Assembly: GCA_028564675.1 (NCBI GenBank)
Contig: JAOVVO010000188.1
Location: 1 to 64,000, forward strand
Length of the DNA stretch: 64,000 nt
Direction of reading: 5' to 3'
DNA from: Onchocerca lupi
Lineage: Eukaryota; Nematoda; Chromadorea; Rhabditida; Onchocercidae
Under the pieces are notes generated by a model, which saw only the letters and a list, made by a program, of their open reading frames with translations, was not told the origin of the DNA and did not search any database. This document shows positions 14,293-28,068 of the stretch, piece after piece. Made by a program: the position numbers and the translations under genes. Within the stretch, counting starts at the first letter, position 1; every line of letters starts with the position of its first letter.

Positions 14293-17200
14293 ATGCCAGC
14301 TGTTGTCTCAAATGGTTTTTGTTTATTTGCACAGGAACTACTGGGACATAGGCATTCCTATCGAGACGATTTAATTCCACCTTATTTGATCCGTATCGTA
14401 ACGCCACTGTGGGAAAATCTTACAAGTGAAGAGAAGAAGGTTGATACGTGACACGTTCATGAACTTGAATGATTTTTCAACCTTCAATTATATCCTTCAC
14501 TTTTTTAAAGTGTTTCAATCAATCTGAAATAAGAATAAAAAATCACTTGTGATGAAACTTTTCCCTCCTCAACAATCTCTACAATTGTAATGAACCTATT
14601 CAGAATAATAGGGATGGTATCAGGAGCAAAAATAATCTTTTAATTTAGGATTGTAAATTTGTAAAGATCATGATTTCTTATCTGATATCTGCAACATATG
14701 CAAAGCTTGTATTTAGAGGATACTGCAATATCGGTTCATAAATTCTATAACCGAATATACAAGCATGAAGACTAAATGCTATAATTCAGTAGTTTTAAAT
14801 AGGTCTGGAAAGAACGGGCGAAAATAAAGAGTCATATTGTGAAATATTTAACTTTAATGCATCAGCCAAGAATATTGGTGAAACAAAAGAAACATGAAAA
14901 TAGAATGGCAAAGTAGGTTCTACATATTTTTGCATCATCCTTCCTTAAAAAAAAAAATATTTAGAAACCTAATGAAGAGGATGAGAAAAAGAATTAAACA
15001 ATTGGGTTCTTAATTTTACTATTAGTTTTCATTTCAGTAGTATTCAGAAGTATGATTAAATAAATTTTAGTGCAGAAATTTATGCAGCTGGGAATAGGCG
15101 AAAAAATGAGGAACTAGATGAATTTGATGAAAATGATTTTCCAGAAGAATCAATGATTGGTATACCGCTAAATCAGAAAGATTACGATTCAGAAGGTATA
15201 TCATATTGAGAAAAATCTACATCACGAAAAATGAAAATGGATAAAAATGATGAGAAGAGAAAAGAGGGATTATTTTTCATGAATTAGATGGGCAAAAATA
15301 TAAACAAGCTTATTTATACTCGAAATAATTATGATTTAGATTTCGAATTTGAAAAGTTACAGAAAATGATATTAGTCAGTGGACTTACAAAGAGAAATAT
15401 GAAAAAGATAAGGAACGAATACTTGCATTTCTACACACTCTTGAAGGACTGGATGAAATTCGAGTTAGTATCGAAAGTTTTGAATTTTGGATTTCTGTTT
15501 CAAACATGTTAAAGATAATTAACAGCTTAGAAATCTGGGAAGGATAGATTCTTGTTTCATCAACGGGACTTGGAACTTTTTTGAAAGTTATTCACATTTT
15601 GTTTCAGAGAGCTCGATTTTTGTTTATTTCGGTGCAAACATACGGCAACGCTGACGGTATATGCATCCCCGCTGAAATTGCAATTTGCGAATTTAATCTG
15701 AAACATGGCATTATTGATAAGGTTCATTTCTTCTCAAGCATTCTTTTTTCAAATTCAAGATAGCATTGGCAATACAATCATGATGATAATAACGAAAGAA
15801 AGAGATTAACAACAGTGGTGATGGTTGTGTATTATAATTTAAATCAATAGTAATGAAGATCTTAGAAGTGATATTATTATTGATTATTCTTTACTGACAT
15901 CAGAATTAGCCAAGTTTCAAAACAATTTTTTTTTAATTTTTATACACGATGTAAAAACTCAAGCAAGCTAGATTCTGAAAACACGATTCACAACATATGG
16001 TAAGAGACGAAATTCATTTGCACATGAGAAATTGTTTATGAATATGAGATATCCGAATACAAAGTTGATAATGGATTCTGTACATGAGTGAAACTTTTAC
16101 CAGTTAAGAGGTGCTTACAGTATACATCAGTTGTTGGACCATGGCATTTGGACAACGAAATCCAACGCCGAAGAGCTGAATTTCACGCCAACGAAACGCA
16201 CCAAATTCATTTAGATATGCTCGGTGGAAGAGCGTTCAAAGCCCCAACTCAAAATTCGGTATTTTTGCTTGGACTATCATATTGCTTTTCGAAGACATCA
16301 ATTATGGCATGCGGCTATATCTAACGTTCATGCATTTTTCAAGCTTAATCAAAATATCTAGTGGATTTAATTGATACAATGAATTCATCAACTTCAGAAA
16401 TATCTTAGAGAATGAGAAAGAGTGAAACTGAAACTTTATGTGAATTTTTTAATTTAATTTTTTATTTGTAAGCTTTAATTATGTAGCTGATTTGCAAGTG
16501 TTGAACTGTTCTTCGAGATATTTGTTGGATTCAAAAATTAAGCATTACTTCATCATAATAAGCAATATCAATTATTTAACAATAGTTCAAGCCCATTTGT
16601 AGTGTTTGCGAGAAATTTTGGGTCGCTGCGAGCCAGCGATTGCGCAGCATCAAGGCGTTTTTGTTGGTCTATATCGTGATGGGATTGCTGAATTCGATAG
16701 CGATGTGGTAAGTGAAAATTAAAAATGTCACATTAATTAAATAATTAGTATGATTGTTTAAGAACATTTTCTTCATAGGAGCAACAGGCTCTCGTCGCAT
16801 TTGACCACTACAATGGTTATGACAACGATCGAAGACAACCTCAAGCTGGCGATGGTGAAAATGATAGCGCTTCCAGCAGTCGAACATGTGAGCTCTCTGA
16901 ATCACATCATGCAATTACATAAATTTGAATATTAAAATGAAATTCGCTCAATTTATAGCTTAATCATTCTAATGGATCAGAATTCGTAATATTAATATGT
17001 AATAAATCTTATCTCATCACAGATACGATATTTTATGCATATTCTTCTAAAATCTAAGTTATCTTTTTCCAGACATAACATTTCACAGCAAAGATAAACG
17101 AGGGAAATCCACCAAAGGTATGCAAAAATGTTTAAAAATTATTTCATTAATCGATTTCTTGCAACGTTCGATTCCTTTCAGTATTTCCATTTGGTCTTTG

Positions 17201-19165
17201 CTACTAGGATAAACAGCACTATCCAAATCATTCAGAACAAAGATTTTAGATAGAACTTTATCTATGATGCACACTAATTTAATCTTTTAAATCAGAAAAT
17301 CATTCACATTCTTTTATTATCTCTGATTTCTATTGTCTAATGAAAAGATGTATTATGTAAGGAAGATAAGCTTCACTTCAAATTTCAATATGACATATTT
17401 CTTGTTTTTTTATTCTTTGTAAGAAAAATATATCGAATGGTAATATCGACTTGTGAGTCATCTCTAAAAGCGACAAGTCATCTCACGAAGACCAGTCAGT
17501 AATATTACCTTGTTATTACCAACTGTTTAACTCCTATTATAAGTTCTTTTTCATGAACAGGCAGCGCGAACTGTCCACAGCGAATACAACCAATTTTTGT
17601 GGGCGACGAAGAAGGACGTCGTTGGTTGGTTTGCTTGAATCACGAATACGAAAAAATACGAGCAAGTCTGGAGTACCTTAAGGAAGCACAGGGACTCTCC
17701 TATGATGGTAACAAGTTGTTGATATCATCCTTTCAAATAGACTAGTCAGCGTTAAGACTCTCGGTCATTCAAACTTTTCTTCTCGCAATTACTAAAAAAA
17801 ATTCAGTTCGTTAAGATTTGTTTGATAAGAATGACTTTTTATTAGGTATGATTGATTATTTGTCATAATACTCACTATAGTAATTTGTTCATTAATTCCA
17901 GAAAAAATTTGCTACTCGAAAAAATTTAGCGCTAATCCAGGTGTTTTTACTTTTGATTTAACTTCAACAAGTTTTGCAATTCTTACTTCTTAAAACAGCA
18001 GAAAATTCATTTTTTCAAACAGAAGTTGTGTGGAAGCAAAGTTCGTTACCAAATGCTTTCAGTGAGAATCAAAAACTTCTGAATCTTAATTCTATTTCTC
18101 GGAATTTCCATAAAATTTCTAATCCTAGTCGTACCATGAAAAATTAAGAAAATATTGATTTCAATGATGTTATGTTGCATCTGCTTCAAATCTTGCAATT
18201 TTTCGAATGAATAAGAAGAGAATTTTGATAACTGTTCAGTAATATTACTTACTAAACTTATTTGGAATGAAGTATTTGAAATTTTTTATGCTTCTGAAAA
18301 TTTATTGAGTCAGGAAATAAAATCGAAAAACCGGATTTATTTTTAATTTTAGAGCTTTTAACAGCTTTATTTGCTCATTTTCTCCCACGATTTTTCACAG
18401 AATAAACTAGAATTTTGTTGACTATTTGTTTTTAATTTAAATACTGCATTTATAAATCTTTTATTGCTACAACTGAGCAAAAAATTCCAGTAATTCTTAA
18501 AAATTTTAGCTCCATCATTATCTAATCCTCGGCAACCAGACTCATCAATTAGTTTCCACGCTTGATAGTCTTTTGGGTTTCTAATGTGCACTAAGCAATT
18601 TTCCCTCTTATTGGCTGGCTTCATTGCATCAGTTTTAGGCTTTCCTACAACGGAAGATCGCTTCTGGTACGCTGATGCTGTGGTTGATGCACTGGCAGAA
18701 TATGCCGACGGTACACCTAATTTGGAATACAAGTTGTGGATGGATATTTTTGGAAAAAGGCAGCCATTTGAGGTTGCTGTAAAAGTCTGCAGAGTCTGAA
18801 TGATATCGTATATTAGATAAAATGCTGGACCTGATTCAAAAAAGCACTGAAATACTTGGGTACTAGAGAGGGGTTAAATAACAAGAACTTAATTTAAACT
18901 TCAAATTTAAATTAAATTGATGGTGGATCTTAAAATCTATCCTCAGAATGAAGAAAAAACTGCCTAGGAGTCATTTATGCTAGAATTAATATCTAAAATA
19001 GGTGCTTTACAGTTCAACACTCCGTGGGAACGTCGGGTCAACGTATTTTGTCGGTTGCATGGTGTGACACGAAATTGTTGTTGTGCTTCCGCGACTGCCA
19101 TTCGTAGCTGCTTTGCGATGTTTTTTGCACTTCGTGAACTTCTGAATTTAACCTTGACTGATTAA
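14293..19165 (+). CDS. MAEL: Maelstrom-like protein (HMG box plus MAEL RNase H-fold domain)
   Basis: Twelve exons in continuous phase: 14293-14447, 15071-15195, 15363-15463, 15608-15721, 16121-16258, 16648-16707, 16779-16887, 17073-17117, 17561-17707, 17902-17940, 18639-18778, 19013-19165; 441 aa, close to animal MAEL (about 430). The N-terminus is a divergent HMG box (NGFCLFAQEL, then PLWENLTSEEKK). The MAEL domain starts in exon 4 (PAEIAICEFNLKHGI) and shows ETHQIHL in exon 5, QPIFVGDEEGRRWLVCLNHE in exon 9, and a final C404-x2-H407-x7-C415. Of the family's EHHCHC residues, Glu150, His192, Cys404, His407 and Cys415 are present; the first His is not in the spliced model. MAEL proteins act in germline transposon silencing with piRNAs and bind RNA. 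The start could lie upstream, since a Lys/Arg-rich stretch in frame precedes the ATG. AATAAA lies at 19243 and 19263. Confidence 0.85.
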
Positions 19166-19168
19166 TGC

Positions 19169-21268
19169 GATATATAAATCTAATCCAAATCGGTTAAATT
19201 ATTCAAGTGTTTATTTTTCAGTTGACATTGCTTTATGAATTAAATAAAGATTCCTTAGCATCAATAAAATATTCATTTTTATTTGATTGCAAAAATGAAT
19301 ATTACATTGACATTAAAAGATATGAAAAAGATAATGAGACAGATGATTGCTAATCAGATCAATATAAAATACGTAGTGATAACAGTAGTTGCAAAATGTA
19401 TTAACTGAAAATTGTTATGAAAGTGGCAATACATGTAAACAATCTATTGTGAGAGAATTGAGAAAAATGAGAATTATACGAGCAATTACTTTTTATATCA
19501 CTGCGTATCCATAATTTTATCCAATAGAATGCTCATTTCGTCATACTGATGGAGTCATATTATCGTGATGAGATCAAAGGTCAAAGAATGCTTTAGTACT
19601 ATTCTATTTTAATATTCAATATAGAACGTGCGTATAAAATAATTAAAAATGCAATGAATGTGAATATGTCAACTGCATGTAGCGATCTATATTGGAATTG
19701 GATCAATCATAAATGTGAAATATATTAGAAAATGGCTGGCTCTTTTATGTTATATTAGTATTCGGTCCAACTGAAATACACATATACTTTATAGATTTTT
19801 GAAGTTTCGTGAAAATTTACGGATAACAGAAAAAAAATTATATTTAGTAATTAGCTTTCCGCGCTTGAGATGAGTACGTAAAAGAAACCCGAATTTCCAG
19901 CAACATTCCTACCCAAAATTTAAAAAGTTAATTGATTAATCATTTTGAAAAGAAAATTAAGTCAACCTGATAGCTTGCGAAATTTGACTGCATCTTGAAA
20001 CAATTTAAATACAGAATCTAACAAGAATCTCCAAAAAAATTTCATAATCTGGGCAATTTAGAATTTTAGATCTTTAATAATTTCTTCACAACACAGGGTC
20101 ATAATAATAATGAGCGTTAATCTTTGATCGAAATGAGGAAGTATGACAGATTGAATGACAGTGAAAATGTGCATTACTGATAATGGGAACTTCTAATAAT
20201 GGTAACTGTTGATCAGCCCACATCAAGCGTTACTTCTACTATTTAATAGTGTCCAAATCAAAAGAAATCCGGTTTTATCAGGGAATTTGTTCATTGCCTA
20301 TGAAAGCTGTATAAACGTTAAAGATGAAGTTGACAAGGTCATATGATTCTATTGGTACTATTTTAAATACTCTTTATGGTTTGTTGGGTATAGTTAGTTT
20401 TTGATATCGATGTATAAGTGTCATCCATCAAATTCGTAAAAAAGATCCACTTTTGTCAGGGTAAACAACTCAAAATTCAGCAATTTCTATAGTAGAAAGA
20501 AGAAAATAGTGCAAGAATGATTGCTGAAAATAGAAAAGCAGTTTTTTGAGATTAGGAAAAAATTGAAAAAGCAGCTTTTTGGAGAGGGAAAGAGAGAGAG
20601 AGAGAAGAAACTGGATTTTCTGCTTTTCCTTTTCTCACCATTCTAAATCCAACATTACTTTTTTGAACTGAATATAAAACAGTTATTATAAAATTTGACA
20701 GGTGGAGAGCAAATAGCATTTTCTTTGATCTCAAAATAGATGTTATGATAACATAAATAATCAGCTTTTAAGAACGCCTCATTTGATATTTTTATTTTTA
20801 CTATCAATTAGATTTCATCATTTTTAAATGTATAATTGATGTCGCAAGGTTGCAAAGCAAGCTTGCTTTACTTGAAGTGATTTTCACGTCCCTAAACTTT
20901 TTAAAATTATATTAAATGCGAGTTTCAATTATTGAACAAAATATTTTCATGTATCGTAATCAAACACATTTGAATCAATTCAATGATAACTATGCATAAT
21001 TTTTACCATGTATAATAAGTGTGTTTTCTGATAATTAACTTGAATCTCACTCTCATGTTTCCGAACCATATATCTGCTTCTCCTGATAACTGTTTTTTGT
21101 TACGTTTCGCAAACTTGATAACAATGATTATGACAATCTTATGATTTGGTATTACTATGACATTATTGATTATGCGTTCTTAATTCGCAACTTCTACATG
21201 AAATTTATGAATGACATTTCGCGCGATTTTATCACTCTTAATATTATGAGCTTCAGACACATTATTCT
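19169..21268. other. Intergenic, no gene seen
   Basis: AT-rich. It holds a short GA microsatellite near 20590-20603 whose antisense ORF looks like low-complexity noise. I see no further structure. Confidence 0.6.
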
Positions 21269-24200
21269 ATGCTCACCTCACTTCATTTATTTGTTTACTT
21301 TTCTCTATTTAATTATGGGTTCAGTAATGCTATCTCATTAAAAACAACTGATCTGCCATTAGAAGATCTCATTTATGTGCAAGCTATCTGGCGACACGGT
21401 GATCGCGCACCACATCAGTTACCTTATCCGACTGATCTGAATGATGAAAGCTCTTGGCCAAGAGGATGGTCTCAGCTAACAAATGTTTGATTTAAATTTT
21501 TGCGGAAGAATAAAACAATTAAACATGCCTTCAACAAGTTTCGGTTTTAGGAATACTTTAGGATTAAAATCAAACAGTATAAATTACTTGTGTAATAATG
21601 AGACCACTGTTTTCAAATATTCATTGACTTTGTGAATACAAATTTAAATTCGAAATATTCCTTAAAAATTTTGGACTGTTCAAGAAATGATCAAATTTAC
21701 TTTCTATAAAACTCAATCACTGATTAAATTTTATATATAAAATGCTATTCTCAATTTATGATTTCTCTGAATACCGATCGTGATCACCGATATGTTAAAT
21801 GAATCCATCCTGTTGATTCATGCTAGCTTATACTGCATCTTATCAATTATCAATCTTATAAATACGATGAAGATTGAAATTTTTTCTAGAATTGTTAAAT
21901 TCATAAAAAATTTATTTAATACTGCTACCTATTTAAAGATTTGAATCAGAGCAAATGAAGCTTTTTTCCTTTAATTTTACTGATTGATTTCTTGCTGCAG
22001 ACAGGAATGAAGCAGTTGTATGATTTGGGTCTTTTCTTCCGGAAACGATATAATGATTACGTTGGAGAGTTCACTCCGGCTAATGTAATTATTCTACTCT
22101 TATGGTGTTTCATTTCATTAATTCCTTTTTAATACTTGTTTTTTTTTTAGATCTAATTAGTTTAATGTATGAAGCATGCAATCACGTTATGATAATTGCG
22201 ATTTGAAATATTGCAAGAATTATTAGTGAGAGAAATGAAATTTCATTGCGAATAATTGCTATGTTTTTCTTTTATTATCATTAAATTTGAAATAATCACC
22301 GATAATGCTGGCAATTTCAGGTGCGAATCGTGACATCCAGATCGGATCGAGCGATCGTCAGTGCTCAAGCTATGTTGCGTGGACTCTTTCCAGCTGAAAA
22401 TCCGCTTACCCAATGGCTAAAAGGCGAGCAATGGCAACCAATTCCTTTCCATACTGAAAGCATCGAAAGGAACGCACCTGTTGGTACTCGACGATTATTC
22501 GTCCTTCTATCTACTTATTATTTATACCAGTACTTCAAGTACCACATATTGCTATTCATTTCTGGTCTTACATGCAAATTGCAAGAACTATTTATTTGAC
22601 TCTATCTTTCAGCTTCTTCATCCAACCCTTCACAACTGTTCACACTATGACAAACTTGTGAAAAATGAAACGGCAGTGATTGTTGATACTATGATGCGTA
22701 AATATTCTGACGTTGTTCAGTTCCTTGCAAATGTCACTGGAATCGGTGAAAGATTGCACTTTGGCCGGATAGCAGCATTGATTGATATTCAACGAGAGGT
22801 CAAATGTCATTTCACTATCCATTGGATATTTTTGTTTTGCAATGCAATCTCTTCATTAATTGTTAAAAATATTTAAAAATATGCACTTCGAAACACAGTT
22901 TGCTGCAATTCTAAAACTAGTTCTAGTCGTTGCTCTATAATAAGGAGAAGAAAGTTATTTGAGAGTAAGATTTTCCAAATTCTAATAGTTATTTGTTTTC
23001 AAATTTTTTTCTTAATTAAAGCGATGTATCAAAAAGAAATGAAGAATTTTTAAGGGTTTTTTATCATGATATGATTGTACTTTTCATCTTTTTACGTGCT
23101 TAAAATAATTTGTAAAATTTTATCAAGATTTTAGATTGCGCATCAACTTCCGCAGCCCGCATGGGTTTACCGAAAATGGCCACAGTTGAAAAATATGAGT
23201 ACTATTGACATTATTACAGAATTTAAGCGTATCAGCCAAATTTCGAAGTATGATACGCTTGAAAAAGCGCGATTTAAAGGTGGCTTACTGCTTGGGGAGA
23301 TGTTGCATCGGTTTCAGAATGTTTCTGCTGGGGTCGGAGTAGAAGCACGTAAAATGTTTCTCTATTCTGCGGTAAATTCTTTCCGTTAACTTCAAATGTT
23401 TCCTAGCATCAGATTTTTTTTGGGAAGATAAAATGTATATGAATGCAATGTTCAATTTGATTAGTATTCACTAATAAAGGAAATGTTTATCGAATAAAGA
23501 TACTGAAGCTTCTCAGTAATTCATTTGTTTCAGCCTCATTCCTCTTAGAATTAGTTATAAACTATGATAACTGCAAATTAGTCGAATAATCACTGATTAT
23601 TGAGATGATTGCAGCATGATGCGACAATACTATCATTACAACATGCATTGAATGTAGGCAATGGTTTACTTGTACCATATGCGGCATGCTTAATTATAGA
23701 ATTATACCGAGCAGAAGAAAATAAAACAGTAGTAAAAGTTAGTTTTCACAATTATTTTTTTAATTACCTCAAGTTTCTCGTCGAGAAAGTTTTGCGATAT
23801 TAATAATTTTATTGTAGATCATCAAACTCTCTCAATGAAGAGCTTGACAAATTTTTTTCTAAGAATTGCAGAATCCAATTCCCTTCTGGATCCTCTTGTG
23901 TTACATTTGCTAAGATTTGAAGTATCAGACTTAGCATTTTGTTTTCTCGTTTGATCGATGAAAATCCTTATGAACGATATATTCCAAGAATCATCTGAGC
24001 AAAATAAGTTGTAGAAAATGTTCATTATCTATAGCAGTCATCATTTCATGTTATCAAGATAACACATCGCATGAGGATGAGCTTTAGCGAACGATCATAT
24101 TCATCTCTCACTTAAAAGAAAGTTTAAGATGAAAGATAAAGATGAAATGCTATGCGAAAATCACTATAATTCAGGCCTTATAGGCCAGTACATTATAATC

Positions 24201-24957
24201 CTTCGAAACTAGAGGTCAGTGGAACAAAATAAATCCTTCGCATATTGAATACGAAGAGATTAAGATAATAAGATTAAGCCTAGCTCAGATCTTGATTTAA
24301 TTTGTTTCTGATAAACTAGACTTATTAGATTAATGGTTTGAAAAAAGTGAGATTGAAAACAAAGTAGAAACGCATATGCGATTTTTTTTATGATCAAATA
24401 ATACGTCACAATTGTAGATTCTGTACAAGAACGAGACAGAAAATGCAGATGCTCATGAACTGTTCGTACCAGGTTGCTCGACACCATGTACACTTCATCA
24501 GCTAATCAGACTAAGTGCTCCTGTGATCCTGAATAAACTGGATGATCTGAATGAGGTAATTCGGTTGTTCTGTTTTACTCGACCAGTTGATACCAACGGT
24601 CTTCGGCCTCAGTCTCTTACCAAATACATCGTATTCCTATACGAGAAGAAGCGTGCTGACAAGAAAATACTTCTAAAACTTCTAAGAAAATTTCCAATTA
24701 TCTCAACAAAAGCGTTTTCAAGAAAAAACAATCTCTCAAAATACTATATGTATGCTGTTCAAAGCAATGGATGGACTTAGTCCTCAAATACATCACAGAA
24801 TTGACATTGTCAACATTGAACACCTACTTTTTTTCAGATTTGCGAGGATTCAGAAAGCAATGTCAACAGCAACATCTTCAGTAATGATGCAAGTCAACAT
24901 GTTACAGTGATTCCCGTTGTTTTCATGCTATTGCATGTATTGTCTATAAATTATTGA
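21269..24957 (+). CDS. Histidine acid phosphatase, secreted or membrane/GPI-anchored
   Basis: Eight exons: 21269-21484, 22001-22084, 22321-22479, 22613-22798, 23135-23371, 23615-23731, 24418-24555, 24838-24957; 418 aa, the usual size. Residues 1-20 form a signal peptide (MLTSLHLFVYFSLFNYGFSN). The catalytic RHGDRAP motif is at 42-48, where His43 would be phosphorylated. A second Arg element (SRSDRA) is at about 106-111, and the HD proton-donor pair begins exon 6 (HDAT, 295-298). NxS/T sites suggest glycosylation. The last 18 residues are hydrophobic (VTVIPVVFMLLHVLSINY) with no basic tail, as in GPI-anchored or type I membrane forms. The enzyme class removes phosphate from phosphomonoesters outside the cell or in lysosomes; nematodes have a family of these (pho/acp genes). 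The exon 3 donor (GTTGGT) is weak. AATAAA lies at 25086. Confidence 0.93.
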
Positions 24958-25099
24958 TTGATGTTGGTAAACTATTTTCTAATTTTTTATTCTTGCTGTG
25001 AATCGATTTCGTATATTAGTCTAACATATATATTGCAATCATTCATGACTTCTTTTCAAATTTTTTATGAAAATTTCCTTAAATTAATAAAATATATCC

Positions 25100-26700
25100 T
25101 GAAGTCGAGAATTAAATCGTTGTGAAATTAAATGTCTTTCATTTAATGTAATCAATTACATTTGAATTTCGTTTTTGACCTACATCACATAAGCGAATTT
25201 TTACAACGATTCTCATTGAGGCGTTTAAGATTGGTGATAATGTCATCGCTAATTGATTATAATATGAAATCTCTAAATAGTAATATCAATTCCATTATTT
25301 TCGAGTGGTGAAAAACAATTTGGAACATATCATCAAGAACGGATTCATTTAAGAGATCGATTGGTACTTCATTTTCAATAATGTAACTGAGAAAGATGTT
25401 ATTTGCACTTCTTTCCCCAAAAAAAAAAAAAAAAGAAAAGATGTTGAAAAAGATTGTAAATGATATTAATACTGCTTAATAAGAGAGTTGTAGAATCAGT
25501 TAATGCAGAAAATTGAATCGAAAAATTGTTTTTTATTACACTAGTATGATGATCTTATTATACACTATCATCTATTTCTGAAGTTATTTTGGAGTCAAGA
25601 AAAAGAAGGTTAGGAGACAGGAAAATGGAATCTAATCTATTTTTCTTTTTTTTTTTTTTAAATCTAATCCTTTTTGATTTTGAACTTTACCTCAAGACAA
25701 AGATGAATATGGAATAAATGAACTTCCTGGTATTTTTAATAAAGGAATGTTACAGCTGTAAATCTCTCAAGATTTCATAAATAAACTATTCGTGATTTAT
25801 ACCAATGATAAGTGCAATATTTAAACCCAAAAAAGAAACCCCATCAAAAAAATTACTCACTAATTGAAAATTGGATTTTCATACACGAGCAGTTTTAAAC
25901 CAATTTAAAAATTCAATCATTATATTTTGTTATTCTTTTCTCTACTTTTCTGACTCACTCCATATTGAACAGTCATTTGTTTATGAAAATTTTATAACTT
26001 CAATTTACTACATTCGTGTTGCTTTACTTTTTGAAAATAATATCGATTAATTCATCATTCTTTCGATTCATTTGGATATGAAGATTTTTCCAAATGCAAG
26101 AATAATCACGGTAATCAAATGGCTTTTAACAGTATTATCAAAGAGTTTGATGAATAATGGTGGAAATTGAAGAATTTATCGCACGAATAAGGAAAAGCAC
26201 ATTTTAATGCAGAAAAACTCTTCTCTTCTCTCGTTGCTCGTTGAAATTCCTGCAGGAAACATCTTGGGATGGGCTGATAATATGGTTAAGGTATGGGCAT
26301 GAATCAGGCCAAGAACCGGTTATGTTGCGTTGAAGAGTTGTTGCTCTAGTCATTTCATAATGTAGAGAATTTTTCAGTTACGTATACTGCTTCCGAATCT
26401 CTCCTCAAAATATGCACTGTTTGTTCTTCTCTGCGCCACTTTTTTCATAGACAGTATTTTGCCTAAATGATCATTATACTGTCTGTGTGATAATCTCAGT
26501 ATTAGTATGGATAGCAAAGTTTCTCCTTGCTCACTTGTCCCTTACCCATTTTTTCCTCATCTTCTCATTGTTACAATCATCAGTTATTTTTTCTTTCAAT
26601 TATTCCTCTAACTTTTATTCGATCTTATTTCTTTCATTCATTTCGTTGAAATGTTATTATCACACCAAAATTACCGTAATTTTACGTGCTTCCACACGAC
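25100..26700. other. Intergenic, no convincing gene
   Basis: AT-rich sequence with A and T runs (25416-25440, 25650-25660). A 35-base stretch at about 26256-26290 is flanked by a good acceptor (TCCTGCAG) and donor (AAG/GTATGG), but it does not join in phase to the next candidate exon. Confidence 0.5.
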
Positions 26701-26715
26701 AATAGCTGTCCGACT

Positions 26716-27003
26716 ATGCCGCAAAATTATCAACCTATCAGGAAAGCATCTAAGAAATATGAGACTCTTGAAGAAACGTTCAGGAAGAGTATGAATTTCT
26801 AAGCAGTTAATGCAGCGAATTACATTTTTACTCCAAGTTGCCAGATAAATTGAAGAAAGCATAGAAAAAAAATAGAAAGATTCTGTTTTCCTTATCTTGC
26901 AATCTTTCCATCACTGACAGTTTGGCGGGACCTGCGCCTACGCTTTGCGAAAGGTTTAATTTGCGACGCATACACTATCAGAATATTCCAAACCAATCAG
27001 TGA
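26716..27003 (+). CDS. Possible two-exon gene for a small basic protein
   Basis: Exons 26716-26788 and 26921-27003 join in phase (donor A/GTATGA, acceptor CTGACAG) and give 51 aa: a charged N-half (PIRKASKKYETLEETFRK) and a C-half WRDLRLRFAKGLICDAYTIR. Exon 2 has higher GC than its surroundings, which suggests constraint. The other two frames of exon 2 are also partly open, so the reading frame is not settled. I do not recognise the protein. It may be an exon of a larger gene or chance. Confidence 0.25.
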
Positions 27004-27009
27004 TATCAG

Positions 27010-28059
27010 TCAAGCTTTTTGGGAAAAAAGGAAATGGAAGTAGTCATATATTGGGTAGACAAAAAATTATATGCTCTTTATACTGCTTTCCTTTGAAGAA
27101 CTATTGGAAATGTGCGCTTTACAATTTTGGCGTTAAAATTACTGCATGTTATACCATTTTAAAAACTGATTCTTTTGCATTCATTCTAACTTTCAAACTT
27201 TTTCTTATTTAAGAATTTTATAAACTTAAATGCTTTGGAATTTTAAATGAAGATAGATTTAAAAGTTGCAAATCATAATCAACAAAAATTTTGAGTAGTC
27301 TTATTATGATCACATACTTTCTTAATTATAAATTATTTCAATGAGAAACTAAAAAGTGAAAGATGGGGAAAAAAGGCACATGTTTTTCAATCATTTCAAA
27401 ACTACTCTGCTATCTAAATTGCTTAGGATCCATCGTTATCACTTTTAACTGGATAAGATATCCAGATTAGATTACATGGATTCAATTTTCGGCAGTATTT
27501 TTAATTCTATCATAACTATAGCGTTGATATTTTTAGTTTTATCATAATTATAGGATTGACTAAGATTGACTCACAAATTGCCATTAAACGCTTTTCTTTT
27601 AACTCTTTCAAGCGATGAACAAAGGAGACAGCACTATTACTGTTCACATTTTTTAATTAAAGTTTAATCTTCATTCCTTACGATATATCTTCTTTTACTT
27701 CATTATTATCTTCTGTTCGATTTCGCGCATGCTTATTACTGAATTGTATTTATTTATTGAAATTAATTTTTACACATATTACTCATTTCTCATCTGAAAT
27801 TTCAAGATCACCTAACGAGTGTGCTTCCAAATGAATGATAAAATTCATTCGTACTATTTCATTTTAAATTCTAATTCCTCCAAGAAACTAAATTTTGAAG
27901 TAACTTGTGTTCAGCGCCTTGCGTCAAATACAAAAAAATTTTTTTTGCCATTCCGTAGATCTATTGATGAAAAAAAAAAAAAAAAGAAAAAAAGGAAATT
28001 ATTCAGTTTATCACTATTTGATTGCAGTTTTTAATATAGCAATCAATAACTGTGTTGCA
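27010..28059. other. Intergenic, no gene seen
   Basis: AT-rich with an A-rich run at about 27968-27990. No supported ORF. Confidence 0.6.
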
Positions 28060-28068
28060 GTTAATTGA

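Noticed and set aside
18367..18732. Minus-strand ORF of 121 codons inside the MAEL gene
   Set aside because: It overlaps MAEL exon 11, which fits on the plus strand in phase and with conserved sequence; the minus ORF is a shadow.
26303..26345. Short similarity between about 26320-26345 and 53185-53215 (GTTATGTTG..AAGAGTTGTT)
   Set aside because: Only about 25 bases and imperfect; not enough to call a repeat family from two sites.
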